Below, in pieces: positions 18,929 to 28,507 of a DNA stretch of 64,000 nt. The stretch is from Alphaproteobacteria bacterium (lineage in GTDB: Bacteria; Pseudomonadota; Alphaproteobacteria; Rickettsiales; SXRF01), in contig JANYES010000003.1 in assembly GCA_025362975.1 (NCBI GenBank), positions 148,638 through 212,637 on the forward strand. Reading direction: 5' to 3'. The notes beneath the pieces were generated by a model that had not been told where the DNA came from, ran no database searches, and worked only from the letters and a program-made list of their open reading frames with translations. Position 1 is the stretch's first letter. Each line of letters opens with the position of its first letter. Position numbers and translations under genes: made by a program.

Positions 18929-19516
18929 GTGAAGAAATTTTTGATTACCAGCCTCGCCTTCGCAAGTTTTTCATCCTTTGTTGCTTTGCCTGCATTTGCA
19001 GCGCCTGAAGAATTTACGCTGGACCCGACACATACGTCGGTGACGTGGCAGGTGAGTCATATAGGATTTTCGACTTTCTATGGGAAGTTCAACAAGGTGA
19101 CCGGTACGTTGACGCTGGATGAAGCAAAACCGGAAGCCAGCAAGGTGAGCGTTAAATTCGATATGTCCGGGATTATAAGCGGCGTGGAAAAGCTTGATGA
19201 ACATTTGAAAACAGATGCGTTCTTCGATGTGGCGAAATACCCGACAGCAACGTTTGAAAGCACCAAGGTGGAAGTGACTTCGCCGGGCAAAACTGCGAGA
19301 GTGACCGGCAACCTGACCCTGCACGGCGTGACCAAGCCAGTGGTGCTGGACGTGACGCTGAACAAAATCGGCGAATACCCGATGACGAAGAAAAAAGCTG
19401 TCGGCTTTGATGCGACCGCAACGATCAAGCGTTCGGATTTCGGCGTGAGCTACGGTATTCCAATGGTGCCGGACGATGTTAAAATCATGATTGAATCGGA
19501 AGGTTCGCTTTCTTAA
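18929..19516 (+). CDS. YceI-family periplasmic protein
   Basis: A signal peptide (ending AFA, about residue 24) precedes a complete YceI lipocalin-like barrel: DPTHTSVTWQVSHIGFSTFYGKF, LDEHLKTDAFFDVAKYPTATF, and GNLTLHGVTKPV are the family blocks. YceI proteins bind isoprenoid quinones or other lipids in the periplasm. GTG 18929 is the start; CGGAG at 18916-18920 is the ribosome site. The gene diverges from the efflux operon. Confidence 0.93.
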   Translation: MKKFLITSLAFASFSSFVALPAFAAPEEFTLDPTHTSVTWQVSHIGFSTFYGKFNKVTGTLTLDEAKPEASKVSVKFDMSGIISGVEKLDEHLKTDAFFDVAKYPTATFESTKVEVTSPGKTARVTGNLTLHGVTKPVVLDVTLNKIGEYPMTKKKAVGFDATATIKRSDFGVSYGIPMVPDDVKIMIESEGSLS

Positions 19517-19655
19517 GAGAAGTTTTCTTATTGAAATACGAAGCCTTATAGTTAGCTGATGGTTAATTAACAAGGCCCTTTTTCGTTCAGAATTTACCAA
19601 TGCGTAAGGTTTTAGGACTACTATTAGTGTAGTCTCAGAATGATGCGGTTGGTTT

Positions 19656-20228
19656 GTGAAAACGATTAAAAATCAAATTATTACTATCGTTATTACGTGC
19701 TTTATGGCTGCGGTGGCGGCCAGCCCGGCGGTTGCCGATTTCGGCACGACGGAAAGCCGTTTCATCAGCGAGTTGCGCGTGCAGGCGGATAAGGGCAATC
19801 CCGAGGCACAGTATAATTTGGGAACTTCTTATTATGTGGGCGTGGGTATCGCCAAAAATTATGCGGAAGCTGTCAAGTGGCTCACGAAGTCGGCCGAGCA
19901 GGGTTATGCCAAGGCGGAATCGGGGCTGGGAACAATGTATTACGGCGGCTGGGGTGTGTCTAAGGACATGGCGGAGGCGCTGCGCTGGTGGCGCAAGGCG
20001 GCGGAGCATCACAACGCGGACGCGCAGGACCAGCTTGGGTTTGCGTATCTGCTGGGCGACGGGGTGCCGAGGGATAGTATTAAAGCGTATATGTGGTTCA
20101 ACATCGCGGCTTCGAACAACGATAAGCATGCGAGCAAGGACCGCGACACGGTGGCGCGCTATATGTCGGCGGACCAGATCGCCGAGGCGCAGCGGGTGCA
20201 GACGGAGTGGCTACAGAGCCATCCTTGA
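19656..20228 (+). CDS. Exported Sel1-repeat protein
   Basis: A signal peptide (about residues 1-27, ending AVAD) is followed by four Sel1 repeats (NLGTSYYVGVGIAKNYAEA; GLGTMYYGGWGVSKDMAEA; QLGFAYLLGDGVPRDSIKA; and a partial last repeat ending in the FNIAAS helix). This gives a small periplasmic helical solenoid likely to bind another protein. The start is GTG 19656. The 139-base gap before it holds no obvious feature. It ends just before a bidirectional terminator shared with the PEP-CTERM gene. Confidence 0.88.
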   Translation: MKTIKNQIITIVITCFMAAVAASPAVADFGTTESRFISELRVQADKGNPEAQYNLGTSYYVGVGIAKNYAEAVKWLTKSAEQGYAKAESGLGTMYYGGWGVSKDMAEALRWWRKAAEHHNADAQDQLGFAYLLGDGVPRDSIKAYMWFNIAASNNDKHASKDRDTVARYMSADQIAEAQRVQTEWLQSHP

Positions 20229-20255
20229 CGCTTGCGAAATCCTGAATAAAAAAAA

Positions 20256-20273
20256 GGCCACCCGAAGGTGGCC
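20256..20273. terminator. Bidirectional intrinsic terminator
   Basis: GGCCACC pairs perfectly with GGTGGCC around a CGAA loop, with an A-run before and a T-run after, so it can stop transcription from both the Sel1 gene (plus) and the PEP-CTERM gene (minus). Confidence 0.9.
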
Positions 20274-20296
20274 TTTTCATTTTGTTGTCGCTTCAA

Positions 20297-20950
20297 TTAA
20301 GCGAGGGTCGCTTTGCGTTTCTGGTGTGCGGCGAAGCCGAGACCAGCGAGTGCCAGCATCACAACCGGCAGCGATGCAGGAAGCGGGATGTTGGAGATCG
20401 AGTAAGTGATCGTGCCAACGCTGTGCGGGTTAGCAGCGATGACAGCGGAAAGAGCACTGTAGAACTGCTGAGCGAGGCTCGTGTAGTTGGTGACCTGGGT
20501 GTTACCAGTGGTGGTGCCAGCTGTAACGGTGTGTAGATCAGCCGTTGCAAACACGAGGGAAGTGCCGGGGTTGGCATCAACAAAACCGTAGTTGTGAACG
20601 CCGGTGGTTGAATCGCCGGTGGACGAACCGTGGTATTGGTGACCGTTCTTGAGGTAGTTGTAAGAAACGTAGCTGGTGAGATCACCGCCCTGCACGCCAG
20701 CGGTGAAGCTGTAGTGGAAATTGATCTGAGACATTTTCGGCAGGTAACCGTAAACGATGCCGTTGATGCCAACAAAGTTGCCAAAGGTGAATGAATCGGT
20801 CTAGATGTTGGTGATGGTGCCGGTTTGGCCAACATGCGTGAGGTTCATGTTCACGTTTGCGCCATTGTAGTTGACAACATCCGCTTGTGCATTGCTGGTG
20901 GCGAGGGCGCTAAAAACAGCAATTGCAACAATTAAAGAGCGAAATTTCAT
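20297..20950 (-). pseudogene. VPLPA/PEP-CTERM sorting-signal protein with in-frame amber codon
   Basis: From ATG at 20950 the frame encodes a signal peptide (MKFRSLIVAIAV..., cleavage near NAQA), then about 25 residues, then TAG (plus-strand CTA at 20801-20803), then continues without further interruption to 20297. The C-terminus is a textbook exosortase target: an IPLPASLP motif, a hydrophobic helix and a basic tail (HQKRKATLA). The body is rich in Asn, Thr, Ser and Tyr, as in secreted PEP-CTERM proteins. A CAG to TAG change would explain the stop. It lies next to the exosortase operon and is its likely substrate. It may be a real pseudogene, a readthrough gene or a sequencing error. Confidence 0.85.
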
Positions 20951-21124
20951 GGGTCTGGTGTTCCTTTTTTTTTAATTATTGTAGAATGAATATTAATTAC
21001 AATGGATGGTATATCGACGCCTGTATAAGAATTCAATAACTATTTTACAATTTGGCATAGTTTTTGATCAACTGTAAACTTAGGTAACAGTCGATTAAAA
21101 ACCGACTGTAAAATTTCAATTAAT

Positions 21125-23515
21125 TTATAGACCTGTAAGTATCTTTTTAGCCTCGACAATAGCGGGGTATTTCGCATTTTCCGCGGTTGCTTTCTGCAAT
21201 TCAATCTTGGCCTGGGGCTTGTTGCTGGATTTCAGCAGGGCAGCGCCATAGTGATAGTGGATCTCAGGCGGAATCTTCTCGCCGACGACGGCGCGAGAGA
21301 GCAACGAGAGCGCTTTATCGTTCTTATTCAACCTGTAATAGATCCAGCCCATCGTGTCGAGGACGCTCGGTTCGCTTGAGGCAGCGAATTTTTCGATGGT
21401 TTCCTTGGCTTTAGCAAGCATGTCGCTATCCGTGTAGAAATGGTCGGCGATGATGGAGGCCATGTTATTGGCAGCCAGCACCATCTTGGGGTTGGATTTC
21501 AGGATATCGTCATACTTAGCAATGGCTTCCTTGTATTCGCCGCGTTGGCTGCGCACGGTGGCTTCCATGAGCGGGGCGCGCACATCTAACGGGATTGCAG
21601 TTTGCGCGTTCTTCAGGATTTCGAGGGCGTCATCTGACTTTTCGTCCGCCATCGCCATGCGTGCGAGGTTGAGGTATGGCTCCTGATTGATCGGGTGGTT
21701 GGCAATCGCTTTGTTGAAGGCGGCGGTTGCAAGGTCTTTTTTGCTTAATTGCAGGTAGCATTCGCCGAGCAGGGTGCTGACATAGGCGCTGTCGGTTTTG
21801 AGTGACGCTATATAATTAGTGACCGACTCCATTTCCTCAGGGGTGTGTACGACGCCTATTAAAGAATAGAGGGCGTGTTCGGCGATGGGGGCCGATGGGT
21901 TAGAATCGATAACTTTTTTATAGTCCTCGATTGCCTCGACGTGGTTATCGTGGCCTTCGGCGAGCTGGCCGGTGAGGAACGTGGCCGTGTCGTGCTGGCC
22001 TTTAATGGCGTCCAGCTTGTCGATGGCGGCTTTGGCGGCGTCGTAATCCTTGCCGGTGATGGCGACGCGGGCTTTGGTTTCCCATGCTACCGGATATTGC
22101 GGCGTGGCGGCGAGGACGAGGTCAAGCTGCTCGTTGGCGCGCTTGAAGTCTTTGTTGATGCTGTACATCTGGGCGAGGCGCGTGCGCGAGGCCGGGTTGG
22201 TGGGGTCGACTTCCATCAGCTGGTTCATGGTTTCGATGGCGAGGTCGGTGTAGCCTTGCAGCAGCAAAACTTCGCCGAGGAGTTGGAGGGCATCTTTGGA
22301 TTTAGGACGATCGCGCAGCACGGCGCGAAGATCGTTGACAGAGGCGTCGTATTGGCCGCGGTCGGTTTCAAAGTTGGCGCGGATGAACAGCGCGTCGCTG
22401 TTGGTTGGGGTTTTGGCGAGCACGGCATTGACGGTTTTTTCAGCGTCGGCTTTGTCGCCTTTGGCGAAGTTGATGCTGGCGAGCGAGGTGCTGGCGTTCA
22501 GGCTTTGCTTGTCGTCGTCATTTTTGGCGATGATCTGTTGCAGCAGGGCGATGGCCTTGTCGGTCTGGTCATGCTGGACGTAGAGGTCGGAAAGCCACGT
22601 GTAAAGATCGCCGCGGTCGGGATTGGCTTTCATGTAACCCTGAACTTCTTTTTCAGCCGCGTCCATCGAGCGGAATTTGGCGAGGAAGTTGAAATAGGCG
22701 TGTTTGAGGTTCCAGTCGGCGGGGATTTCTTTGATGCTGGCTTGTAAGGAAGTGTCGGCGTCGTCGATCATGTTCGCGTTGATGTACATCTGCGCGAGGT
22801 AGAGGCGGTAATTGGCGTCTTTAGGTTTGAGGGCGAAGATGCCGTCATACGCTTCTTTAATTTTGGCGGCGTTGAAGGGCTTTTCGTAGATGCCGGCCTT
22901 GAGCATGAGCAGGGCTACGTTTTTGGGGTTGTGCTTAATAGCGTCTTCAAGGATTTCGCCAGCTTTTTTCAAGTCTTTTTGTGCCATTGCGGCACCGGTG
23001 AGAACGGAAAACGCGGTGACGTTGTCGGGGTCGTAGCTGAGCGCGAGGGTGGCCTCTTTAGTTGCTTCGGCGGGTTTCTTGTCGTGCAGCATGACGCCGG
23101 CGTTGAGGGCATGGGCTTCAGCGTTTTTTGGGTCATCGGCGAGCAATATGTCGATGCGTTTCTGGGCTTGTTCGGCCTGATTGCCAGCGAGGAAATAATG
23201 CGCGATTTTCTGCGCGGCGGGCGCGTAGTGCGGGCTTTGCTGCTCGGCCGAGAGGAAGTTGCCGAACGCGTTGCGGATGTCGCCTTCGGCTTCGTCGACG
23301 AGGCCCCAGCGATAGGCGATTTCAGGATCGGTCGGCATGATTTTCGCGGCGTTTTTGAAGTTGAGGCGCGCTTTTATGTTGTCGCCTTTATCGAAGGCTT
23401 CGATGCCGCGATGGATGTATTTCTGTTCTTTTTGTTTCGGCGTGTCGCGCGTGACATAAGCTACAACGCTGACGGCTACGATGGCCATTAATCCCACTTT
23501 GTATTTTTTTTGCAT
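21125..23515 (-). CDS. TPR-repeat protein of the exosortase locus (PrsT-like)
   Basis: The 796-residue protein has an N-terminal hydrophobic anchor (about residues 7-22) and then a near-continuous array of about 18-20 TPR motifs. It resembles the long TPR protein found next to exosortases in polysaccharide loci (PrsT). Such proteins are thought to scaffold polysaccharide assembly or bind substrate in the periplasm. No lipobox is seen, so it is probably anchored through the helix. It lies 34 bases downstream of the exosortase gene in the same direction. Confidence 0.85.
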   Translation of the reverse strand: MQKKYKVGLMAIVAVSVVAYVTRDTPKQKEQKYIHRGIEAFDKGDNIKARLNFKNAAKIMPTDPEIAYRWGLVDEAEGDIRNAFGNFLSAEQQSPHYAPAAQKIAHYFLAGNQAEQAQKRIDILLADDPKNAEAHALNAGVMLHDKKPAEATKEATLALSYDPDNVTAFSVLTGAAMAQKDLKKAGEILEDAIKHNPKNVALLMLKAGIYEKPFNAAKIKEAYDGIFALKPKDANYRLYLAQMYINANMIDDADTSLQASIKEIPADWNLKHAYFNFLAKFRSMDAAEKEVQGYMKANPDRGDLYTWLSDLYVQHDQTDKAIALLQQIIAKNDDDKQSLNASTSLASINFAKGDKADAEKTVNAVLAKTPTNSDALFIRANFETDRGQYDASVNDLRAVLRDRPKSKDALQLLGEVLLLQGYTDLAIETMNQLMEVDPTNPASRTRLAQMYSINKDFKRANEQLDLVLAATPQYPVAWETKARVAITGKDYDAAKAAIDKLDAIKGQHDTATFLTGQLAEGHDNHVEAIEDYKKVIDSNPSAPIAEHALYSLIGVVHTPEEMESVTNYIASLKTDSAYVSTLLGECYLQLSKKDLATAAFNKAIANHPINQEPYLNLARMAMADEKSDDALEILKNAQTAIPLDVRAPLMEATVRSQRGEYKEAIAKYDDILKSNPKMVLAANNMASIIADHFYTDSDMLAKAKETIEKFAASSEPSVLDTMGWIYYRLNKNDKALSLLSRAVVGEKIPPEIHYHYGAALLKSSNKPQAKIELQKATAENAKYPAIVEAKKILTGL

Positions 23516-23549
23516 TTTCGTTCTTTCTTTTATGTTTTTGGCTCTTTGT

Positions 23550-25094
23550 TTACGGAGTCGGCAGGGTGTTGCCGGGAATGAAGGTTCTTGAAATCGGGAA
23601 AGCGTTGGTCAGGAATTCGTTGAGGCGCTTGTCGGCTTCTTCTTCGGATTCGTTCTTGGCGATGGCGGTGACGGCGCGCACGAGGGCGCCGTCGGTGCGG
23701 TGCATGGTGATGGAATCAACCAGCATGTACCATTTGGCATAAGAGGTTTCGGTGATGATGCGGCCGCGTTCGTCGAACCAGAAGTAAACGAGCTGGCGGA
23801 CGTCGCCTTTTTTGATGATGAAGCGGGAGACGTTTAATTTATCGCCGGTGCCGAGCTTGATGGGGACGACGTCGTTGCTGGTGATCTGCCAGCCGCCGCC
23901 GGGGATGCAGCTTGAGGGCGAATGGGTAGAGGAGCCGACGCGCTGGCTGTCATAATACGCGATGTAGAAATTGACGATGGCGCTATCGTCTTGCGTGTAG
24001 TCGGCGAGCCAGTAGTCGCTGAGCTGCAGGCTTTGCAGGATGTCTACTTCCATCGATTTCTGCGCGCCGTGCCAGCTGCCGATGGTTTTGGGGAAGGTGG
24101 AGAAAGGCGGATGCGGCGGGATGACCTGTTCGCGTTCGCTGATGATACCCATGCCGAAGCTGGCGGCGAGCAATGCGGTGGCGGCGAGCGCAGCGGCTAT
24201 GGGTGGGGCGTAGGTCAGGGGCGAGGTGAAGAGCTTGCCTTGCGCGAGGCCGAAATATTCGTAGCGGAAATGGCCGCCGGGGCTGGCTTTCAGTAATAGG
24301 ATGACTTCGCCCAGAAGAATGAGCACGCAGATGAGGAATACGACCCAGCCTTCGAACTCATGAATGAAACCTTCGGCCATGCTGGAGCCCCAGAGATTGA
24401 CAGTGACGCCGATGACGGCGATGCGCAGGGAGTTCATGAAGATAGTGATGGGGATGGCGGAGAGGAACAGTACGGCGCGTTTCCAGAATTTATCCTGTAA
24501 TAGATAGCCCATTAAATAGCCGAAGCTCATGAGAGGGAAGAGGTAGCGCAGCCCGGAGCAGGCTTCGACGACTTGCAGCTTGTATCCGCCGAGGTCGATG
24601 ACGTTACCTTCTTGGTAAACGGGGATGCCGACGACATCGAGGAACCAGACGCCGATGGTCGACGAGATGAGCTGGAGATGCTGGGAAAGGGCGGAGTAGA
24701 GCAAGTTAGGTAATGGGATGGCGAAGAAAAGATAGATGAAAGCGGGTGCGAGGACGCGGGCGGTTTGTTTGCCGAGGAAGGCGAGGGTGAGGCCGACGAG
24801 GCCGATGATGAAGCCGTAATGCGCGGCGGTCTGGAAGGCGGCGAGTTCGGCGATCAGTAGGAAAAGGCCGGTGATGGCAAGGGCGGGGAGGCCGGACCAT
24901 GAGGGGCGGATGGTGGGTTTGGTGGCGGTGAGGATGTGCCATGCGATCATGAGGGCGATGAAGGGGATGACGATGCCGTGGCTGTATTCGTCGGTCTGCC
25001 ATGCGGTCATGAGGTCGGTGCCAGCGGTGTGGTAGGCGACGAGCAGGAGGATTAAGGAGAGTGCGGCGAGCAGCGCGCAGGTTTTGGGGGTCAT
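23550..25094 (-). CDS. Exosortase fused to an EpsI-type domain (XrtA/XrtD-like)
   Basis: The N-terminal ~300 residues are a polytopic exosortase with its catalytic set: Cys179 (EACSGLRYL), Arg224 (NSLRIAVIG) and His245 (GFIHEFEGW). Exosortases cleave PEP-CTERM-type signals in the inner membrane. The C-terminal ~200 residues, after one more TM helix, are EpsI-like (SSCIPGGGW; DERGRIITETSYAKWYM). The fusion plus the nearby IPLPA target suggests the VPLPA-specific type. ATG 25094 is chosen: it overlaps the upstream stop by four bases (ATGA), while a longer frame to 25250 lies inside the upstream gene and lacks membrane character. Confidence 0.92.
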   Translation of the reverse strand: MTPKTCALLAALSLILLLVAYHTAGTDLMTAWQTDEYSHGIVIPFIALMIAWHILTATKPTIRPSWSGLPALAITGLFLLIAELAAFQTAAHYGFIIGLVGLTLAFLGKQTARVLAPAFIYLFFAIPLPNLLYSALSQHLQLISSTIGVWFLDVVGIPVYQEGNVIDLGGYKLQVVEACSGLRYLFPLMSFGYLMGYLLQDKFWKRAVLFLSAIPITIFMNSLRIAVIGVTVNLWGSSMAEGFIHEFEGWVVFLICVLILLGEVILLLKASPGGHFRYEYFGLAQGKLFTSPLTYAPPIAAALAATALLAASFGMGIISEREQVIPPHPPFSTFPKTIGSWHGAQKSMEVDILQSLQLSDYWLADYTQDDSAIVNFYIAYYDSQRVGSSTHSPSSCIPGGGWQITSNDVVPIKLGTGDKLNVSRFIIKKGDVRQLVYFWFDERGRIITETSYAKWYMLVDSITMHRTDGALVRAVTAIAKNESEEEADKRLNEFLTNAFPISRTFIPGNTLPTP

Positions 25095-26053
25095 GTGGGT
25101 TTGCCTTTGAAGCTGCGCAGGTAAGCTTGTAGCGCGAGCTGCTTGAATAGGTAGATAGGGACAGGAAAGGGATGAAGGAAGGCGGCGAGCGCGGCGCGGG
25201 AATTGCGCTTTTTGACGGCGAGGATAAGCATGCGCCATTGCAGGCGGCAATCAATGCTTAAATAATGGCGGCGCAAAGCTTGCTGGTCGGCTTGTGTCAG
25301 GTTCGGGGTTTGCATGAGTTCACGGTCGCAGTCGCGTAAGTGCAGCAGGTCGGTTTCGGTGTGTTTGCCGCTAAGGGAGCCAGCGCGCACGACGGAGACG
25401 TAGCCTTGCGTGGGAAGGATGAGCAGGCGGGCACCATTGGCGAGGGCGCGGGCGTAAAGCTCGAAATCTTCGCCCAGGCGCATGTGTTCGCGGTAGTGGA
25501 TTGCGTGGGCGTCCAGAAAAGCGCGGCGCATGAGGGGTTTTATGAAGCCTAGTTCGGCGCGGTTTTTTCCGGGGCGGGTGACGTTGGAGGAGACGAATTC
25601 GGCGAAGCTGATTGTTTTGGGTTGGGGGAGGGTTTTGCCGAGGAGATTTTTGCGCGGGCCGGTGATGTCATTTTCCTGCACCTGCCACATGTCGTCGGCG
25701 ATGAAATCGGCGTCGGCGGCGTGAGCGAGAAGGTTTTTCATGCGGCCGGGAACGAAGAAATCGTCGGCGTCGAGCACGGCGAGCCATGCGCTGGCGCTGG
25801 CTTTGATGGCCTCATTGCGGGCAGCCGCGGGGCCGCCGTTTTTTTGCTGCTGGAGGATTTTGAGGCGGCCGGAGCCGTCATCGGCGGATTGTGCGGCCTG
25901 TGCGGTATTGTCGGGCGAGAGGTCGTCGACAACGATCACTTCGGATACTTCCGGCTCGGCAAGGGCGGAAGCGACGGCGCGCGCGACGGCGCCCGCGGCA
26001 TTATAAGCCGCGATGATGACACAAATGGACTGATCGGTCTGGTTACTAATCAT
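25091..26053 (-). CDS. Family 2 glycosyltransferase
   Basis: A GT-A fold is evident from IIAAYNAAGAV, VDDLSPDNT, GGPAAARNEAI and the metal-binding DADD (near residue 93), then GEDFELYARAL in the acceptor region. It has no membrane helices. It probably adds one sugar to the lipid-linked repeat unit. It overlaps the exosortase start by four bases, so sorting and sugar transfer genes are coupled. It is similar in length and motifs to the GT2 at 33047-33955. Confidence 0.9.
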   Translation of the reverse strand: MISNQTDQSICVIIAAYNAAGAVARAVASALAEPEVSEVIVVDDLSPDNTAQAAQSADDGSGRLKILQQQKNGGPAAARNEAIKASASAWLAVLDADDFFVPGRMKNLLAHAADADFIADDMWQVQENDITGPRKNLLGKTLPQPKTISFAEFVSSNVTRPGKNRAELGFIKPLMRRAFLDAHAIHYREHMRLGEDFELYARALANGARLLILPTQGYVSVVRAGSLSGKHTETDLLHLRDCDRELMQTPNLTQADQQALRRHYLSIDCRLQWRMLILAVKKRNSRAALAAFLHPFPVPIYLFKQLALQAYLRSFKGKPT

Positions 26054-26214
26054 TACAGCATGTTACTATAATATATGGTAATTACTGATTCGTTTCGTGG
26101 TCGGATTGTATAGATTTGTGGCGGAGTTACAATGGGAAGCTGGGGATGTTAGTAAAAAGTTTTTTTATATATAAGCAGTTGTAATCATGTATTATATCCG
26201 TTAATACCCTGTTC

Positions 26215-27363
26215 ATGAAAACAATCGGCTCAGCGCTTGACCACTATCAGGGAATCGGTCCCGGGTTCGATTTCCTGCGCGTGACGCTGGCGGTGACCAT
26301 TATTATGCACCACTCATTCCTCGTGGTGGACGGCAATACCGACTTCATCGACCAGCATCATTTATGGGCCATTCTGGGCGTACCGGTGCCGATGTTTTTT
26401 GCGCTGAGCGGGTTCTTGGTTTCGGGGTCGGCGTTGCGGCTGCGCTTACGGGATTTCTGGATTAACCGGGGATTGCGCATCGTTCCGGCGCTGGCGGTGG
26501 ATATTTTTATTTCGGCGCTGCTGATCGGGCCGCTGGTGACGGTGGTGCCGATTAGCGAGTATTACACCGATAAGAAATTTTTGCATTATTTGCTGAATAT
26601 CGTCGGGTTTATTCATTATGAATTGCCGGGCGTGTTTGTGAACAACCAGTTTCCCAATCAGGTGAACGGGTCGGTGTGGACGGTGCCGCTGGAGATGGGC
26701 TCTTATACGATCATGTCGCTGCTGATCGTGCTGGGTTGCGTGCGCTCGAAAACGCGTATGGTGGCGGCGGTGGTGGCGTTTACGGCGTTGTATTATGCGC
26801 TGATGCTTTACTTTACCGATCATGCATCGCCGATTGCGGGCGACGCGGCGTGGCAGCATTATATGTTGAACTTCCTTGGCGAGCGCGGGAATTACCTGTT
26901 TTTCTATTTTATCGGCGGGTCGTTTACCTATGTGTTTCGTTATCAGATTCCGTTTTCGAAATGGCTCGCGCTGGCGATTGCGGCAATTGTTGTTGCCAAT
27001 TTTGGCGGCGCGTTGCCGCTTGGGATGGCGAAGCCCGCGATGATGGCATTGCCGATTGCATATCTCGTGGCGTTTATTGGATTGTGCCCGATTCCAAAAT
27101 TGCCGGTGTATTCGCGCGGGGATTACTCGTACGGGATTTATTTATATGCGTATCCGTTGCAGCAATTGCTGGTGATGGTGTTTCCTGGGATAGCGGTGCT
27201 GGTGCATTTTGTGCTGTCGATTGTGGCGGTCACATGCGTGGCGATGTGTTCGTGGCATATTGTGGAAAAACCGATCTTAAGCGCGCGCCGGAAGTTCAGC
27301 TACACCGCCCATAAGGGCGACAACGACAAGCTGGAGCTTGTCAATATTCCGCCTTCACAGTGA
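26215..27363 (+). CDS. Acyltransferase 3 family membrane protein (copy 1)
   Basis: The 382-residue protein has about ten TM helices. The family signature R-x10-H is present in TM1 (FDFLRVTLAVTIIMHH). Such proteins add acetyl or other acyl groups to polysaccharide subunits at the membrane. It diverges from the GT2 gene at 26053. The next gene is a clear paralogue (shared GIGPGFDFLR start, PMFFALSGFLV, NRGLRIVPALAVD), separated by 10 bases. Confidence 0.9.
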   Translation: MKTIGSALDHYQGIGPGFDFLRVTLAVTIIMHHSFLVVDGNTDFIDQHHLWAILGVPVPMFFALSGFLVSGSALRLRLRDFWINRGLRIVPALAVDIFISALLIGPLVTVVPISEYYTDKKFLHYLLNIVGFIHYELPGVFVNNQFPNQVNGSVWTVPLEMGSYTIMSLLIVLGCVRSKTRMVAAVVAFTALYYALMLYFTDHASPIAGDAAWQHYMLNFLGERGNYLFFYFIGGSFTYVFRYQIPFSKWLALAIAAIVVANFGGALPLGMAKPAMMALPIAYLVAFIGLCPIPKLPVYSRGDYSYGIYLYAYPLQQLLVMVFPGIAVLVHFVLSIVAVTCVAMCSWHIVEKPILSARRKFSYTAHKGDNDKLELVNIPPSQ

Positions 27364-27373
27364 AAGAATAAGT

Positions 27374-28507
27374 ATGAAATCGATTGAGCAAGTTTTGACC
27401 CAGTATAAGGGAATCGGGCCGGGGTTTGACTTTTTGCGCATATTCCTTGCGGTGTCGATCGTGCTTTTTCATTCGATGATTCTGACGGGTAATGACTGGA
27501 TGCGCGATACGCCGTTGTGGTTTATCGAATATGGACTGGTGCCGATGTTTTTTGCGCTGAGCGGGTTTTTGGTGACGGCGAGCGGGATGCGGTTGTCACT
27601 GAAGAACTTTCTGATCAATCGCGGGCTTCGCATTGTTCCGGCGCTGGCGGTGGACGTGATTTTCTGTTCGCTGATCGTGGGGCCGATTATGACGACGGTT
27701 TCGTATGGCGAATATTTTACCGATTCGCGGTTCTGGTCGTATTTTCTGAATATCACGGGATATATCCATTATTACCTGCCGGGCGTGTTTGAAACCCATG
27801 AAAGCACAATGGTGAACGGGGCGCTCTGGACGGTGCCTTACGAGGTGATGTGCTATGTGATTATTTCGATCTTCATTTACTTTAAGCTGCTGCCGCATTG
27901 GCGCAAGACGGCGCTGTTTGCGTTCGTGATGATCGGGGGCGGGATTTTCGCGGAGTACTCGGGCGTTCTGGAAATGGTGCATTGGAGGATTCGCGAGACG
28001 ATTCAGTTTACGCTGATCAGCCGCGAATCGCAGATCGTGACGACGTTTGTGTTCGGGGTGTTGTTCTATCAGTTGCGTGGGAAAATTCCTTATAGCTATA
28101 AGTTGTTTACGGGTTGCATCGGCATCTGTCTGCTGGCGGCTTTTTTGTTGGATACGACGCAGACGACCAAGGTGGCGTGGCGCATTATTTTGCTGCCGGT
28201 GCTGACGTATATGACGGTGTTTATCGGGTTGACGCCGGTGCCGGTTCCAAAATTCTTTAAATCGGGCGATTATTCGTACGGGATTTATTTATATCATGAC
28301 CCGCTGTTGCAGGTGGTGATTGGGGTTTTCCCGGCGATTAGCGCGATTAGTGGGTATGGCGGGTTATTTATATTTGCGATTGGGCTGCCGCTGGTGATTT
28401 TGATGGCGTTCCTCTCATGGAACGTGATTGAGAAGCCGATTCTGGCGCTGCGCAAGAAGTTCTCGTTTGTGGCGAAGATGCGTGGCGTGGAAGGTGCTGC
28501 GCACTAA
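27374..28507 (+). CDS. Acyltransferase 3 family membrane protein (copy 2)
   Basis: A paralogue of the preceding gene, with R-x10-H in TM1 (FDFLRIFLAVSIVLFH) and the same order of hydrophobic segments. ATG 27374 is chosen: it gives MKSIEQVL, which aligns with the MKTIGSAL start of copy 1, and GAAAGAA precedes it; the longer frame overlaps copy 1. Two copies in tandem suggest two acylation positions or two acyl donors. It converges with the pyruvyl transferase gene, the stops overlapping by four bases. Confidence 0.9.
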   Translation: MKSIEQVLTQYKGIGPGFDFLRIFLAVSIVLFHSMILTGNDWMRDTPLWFIEYGLVPMFFALSGFLVTASGMRLSLKNFLINRGLRIVPALAVDVIFCSLIVGPIMTTVSYGEYFTDSRFWSYFLNITGYIHYYLPGVFETHESTMVNGALWTVPYEVMCYVIISIFIYFKLLPHWRKTALFAFVMIGGGIFAEYSGVLEMVHWRIRETIQFTLISRESQIVTTFVFGVLFYQLRGKIPYSYKLFTGCIGICLLAAFLLDTTQTTKVAWRIILLPVLTYMTVFIGLTPVPVPKFFKSGDYSYGIYLYHDPLLQVVIGVFPAISAISGYGGLFIFAIGLPLVILMAFLSWNVIEKPILALRKKFSFVAKMRGVEGAAH

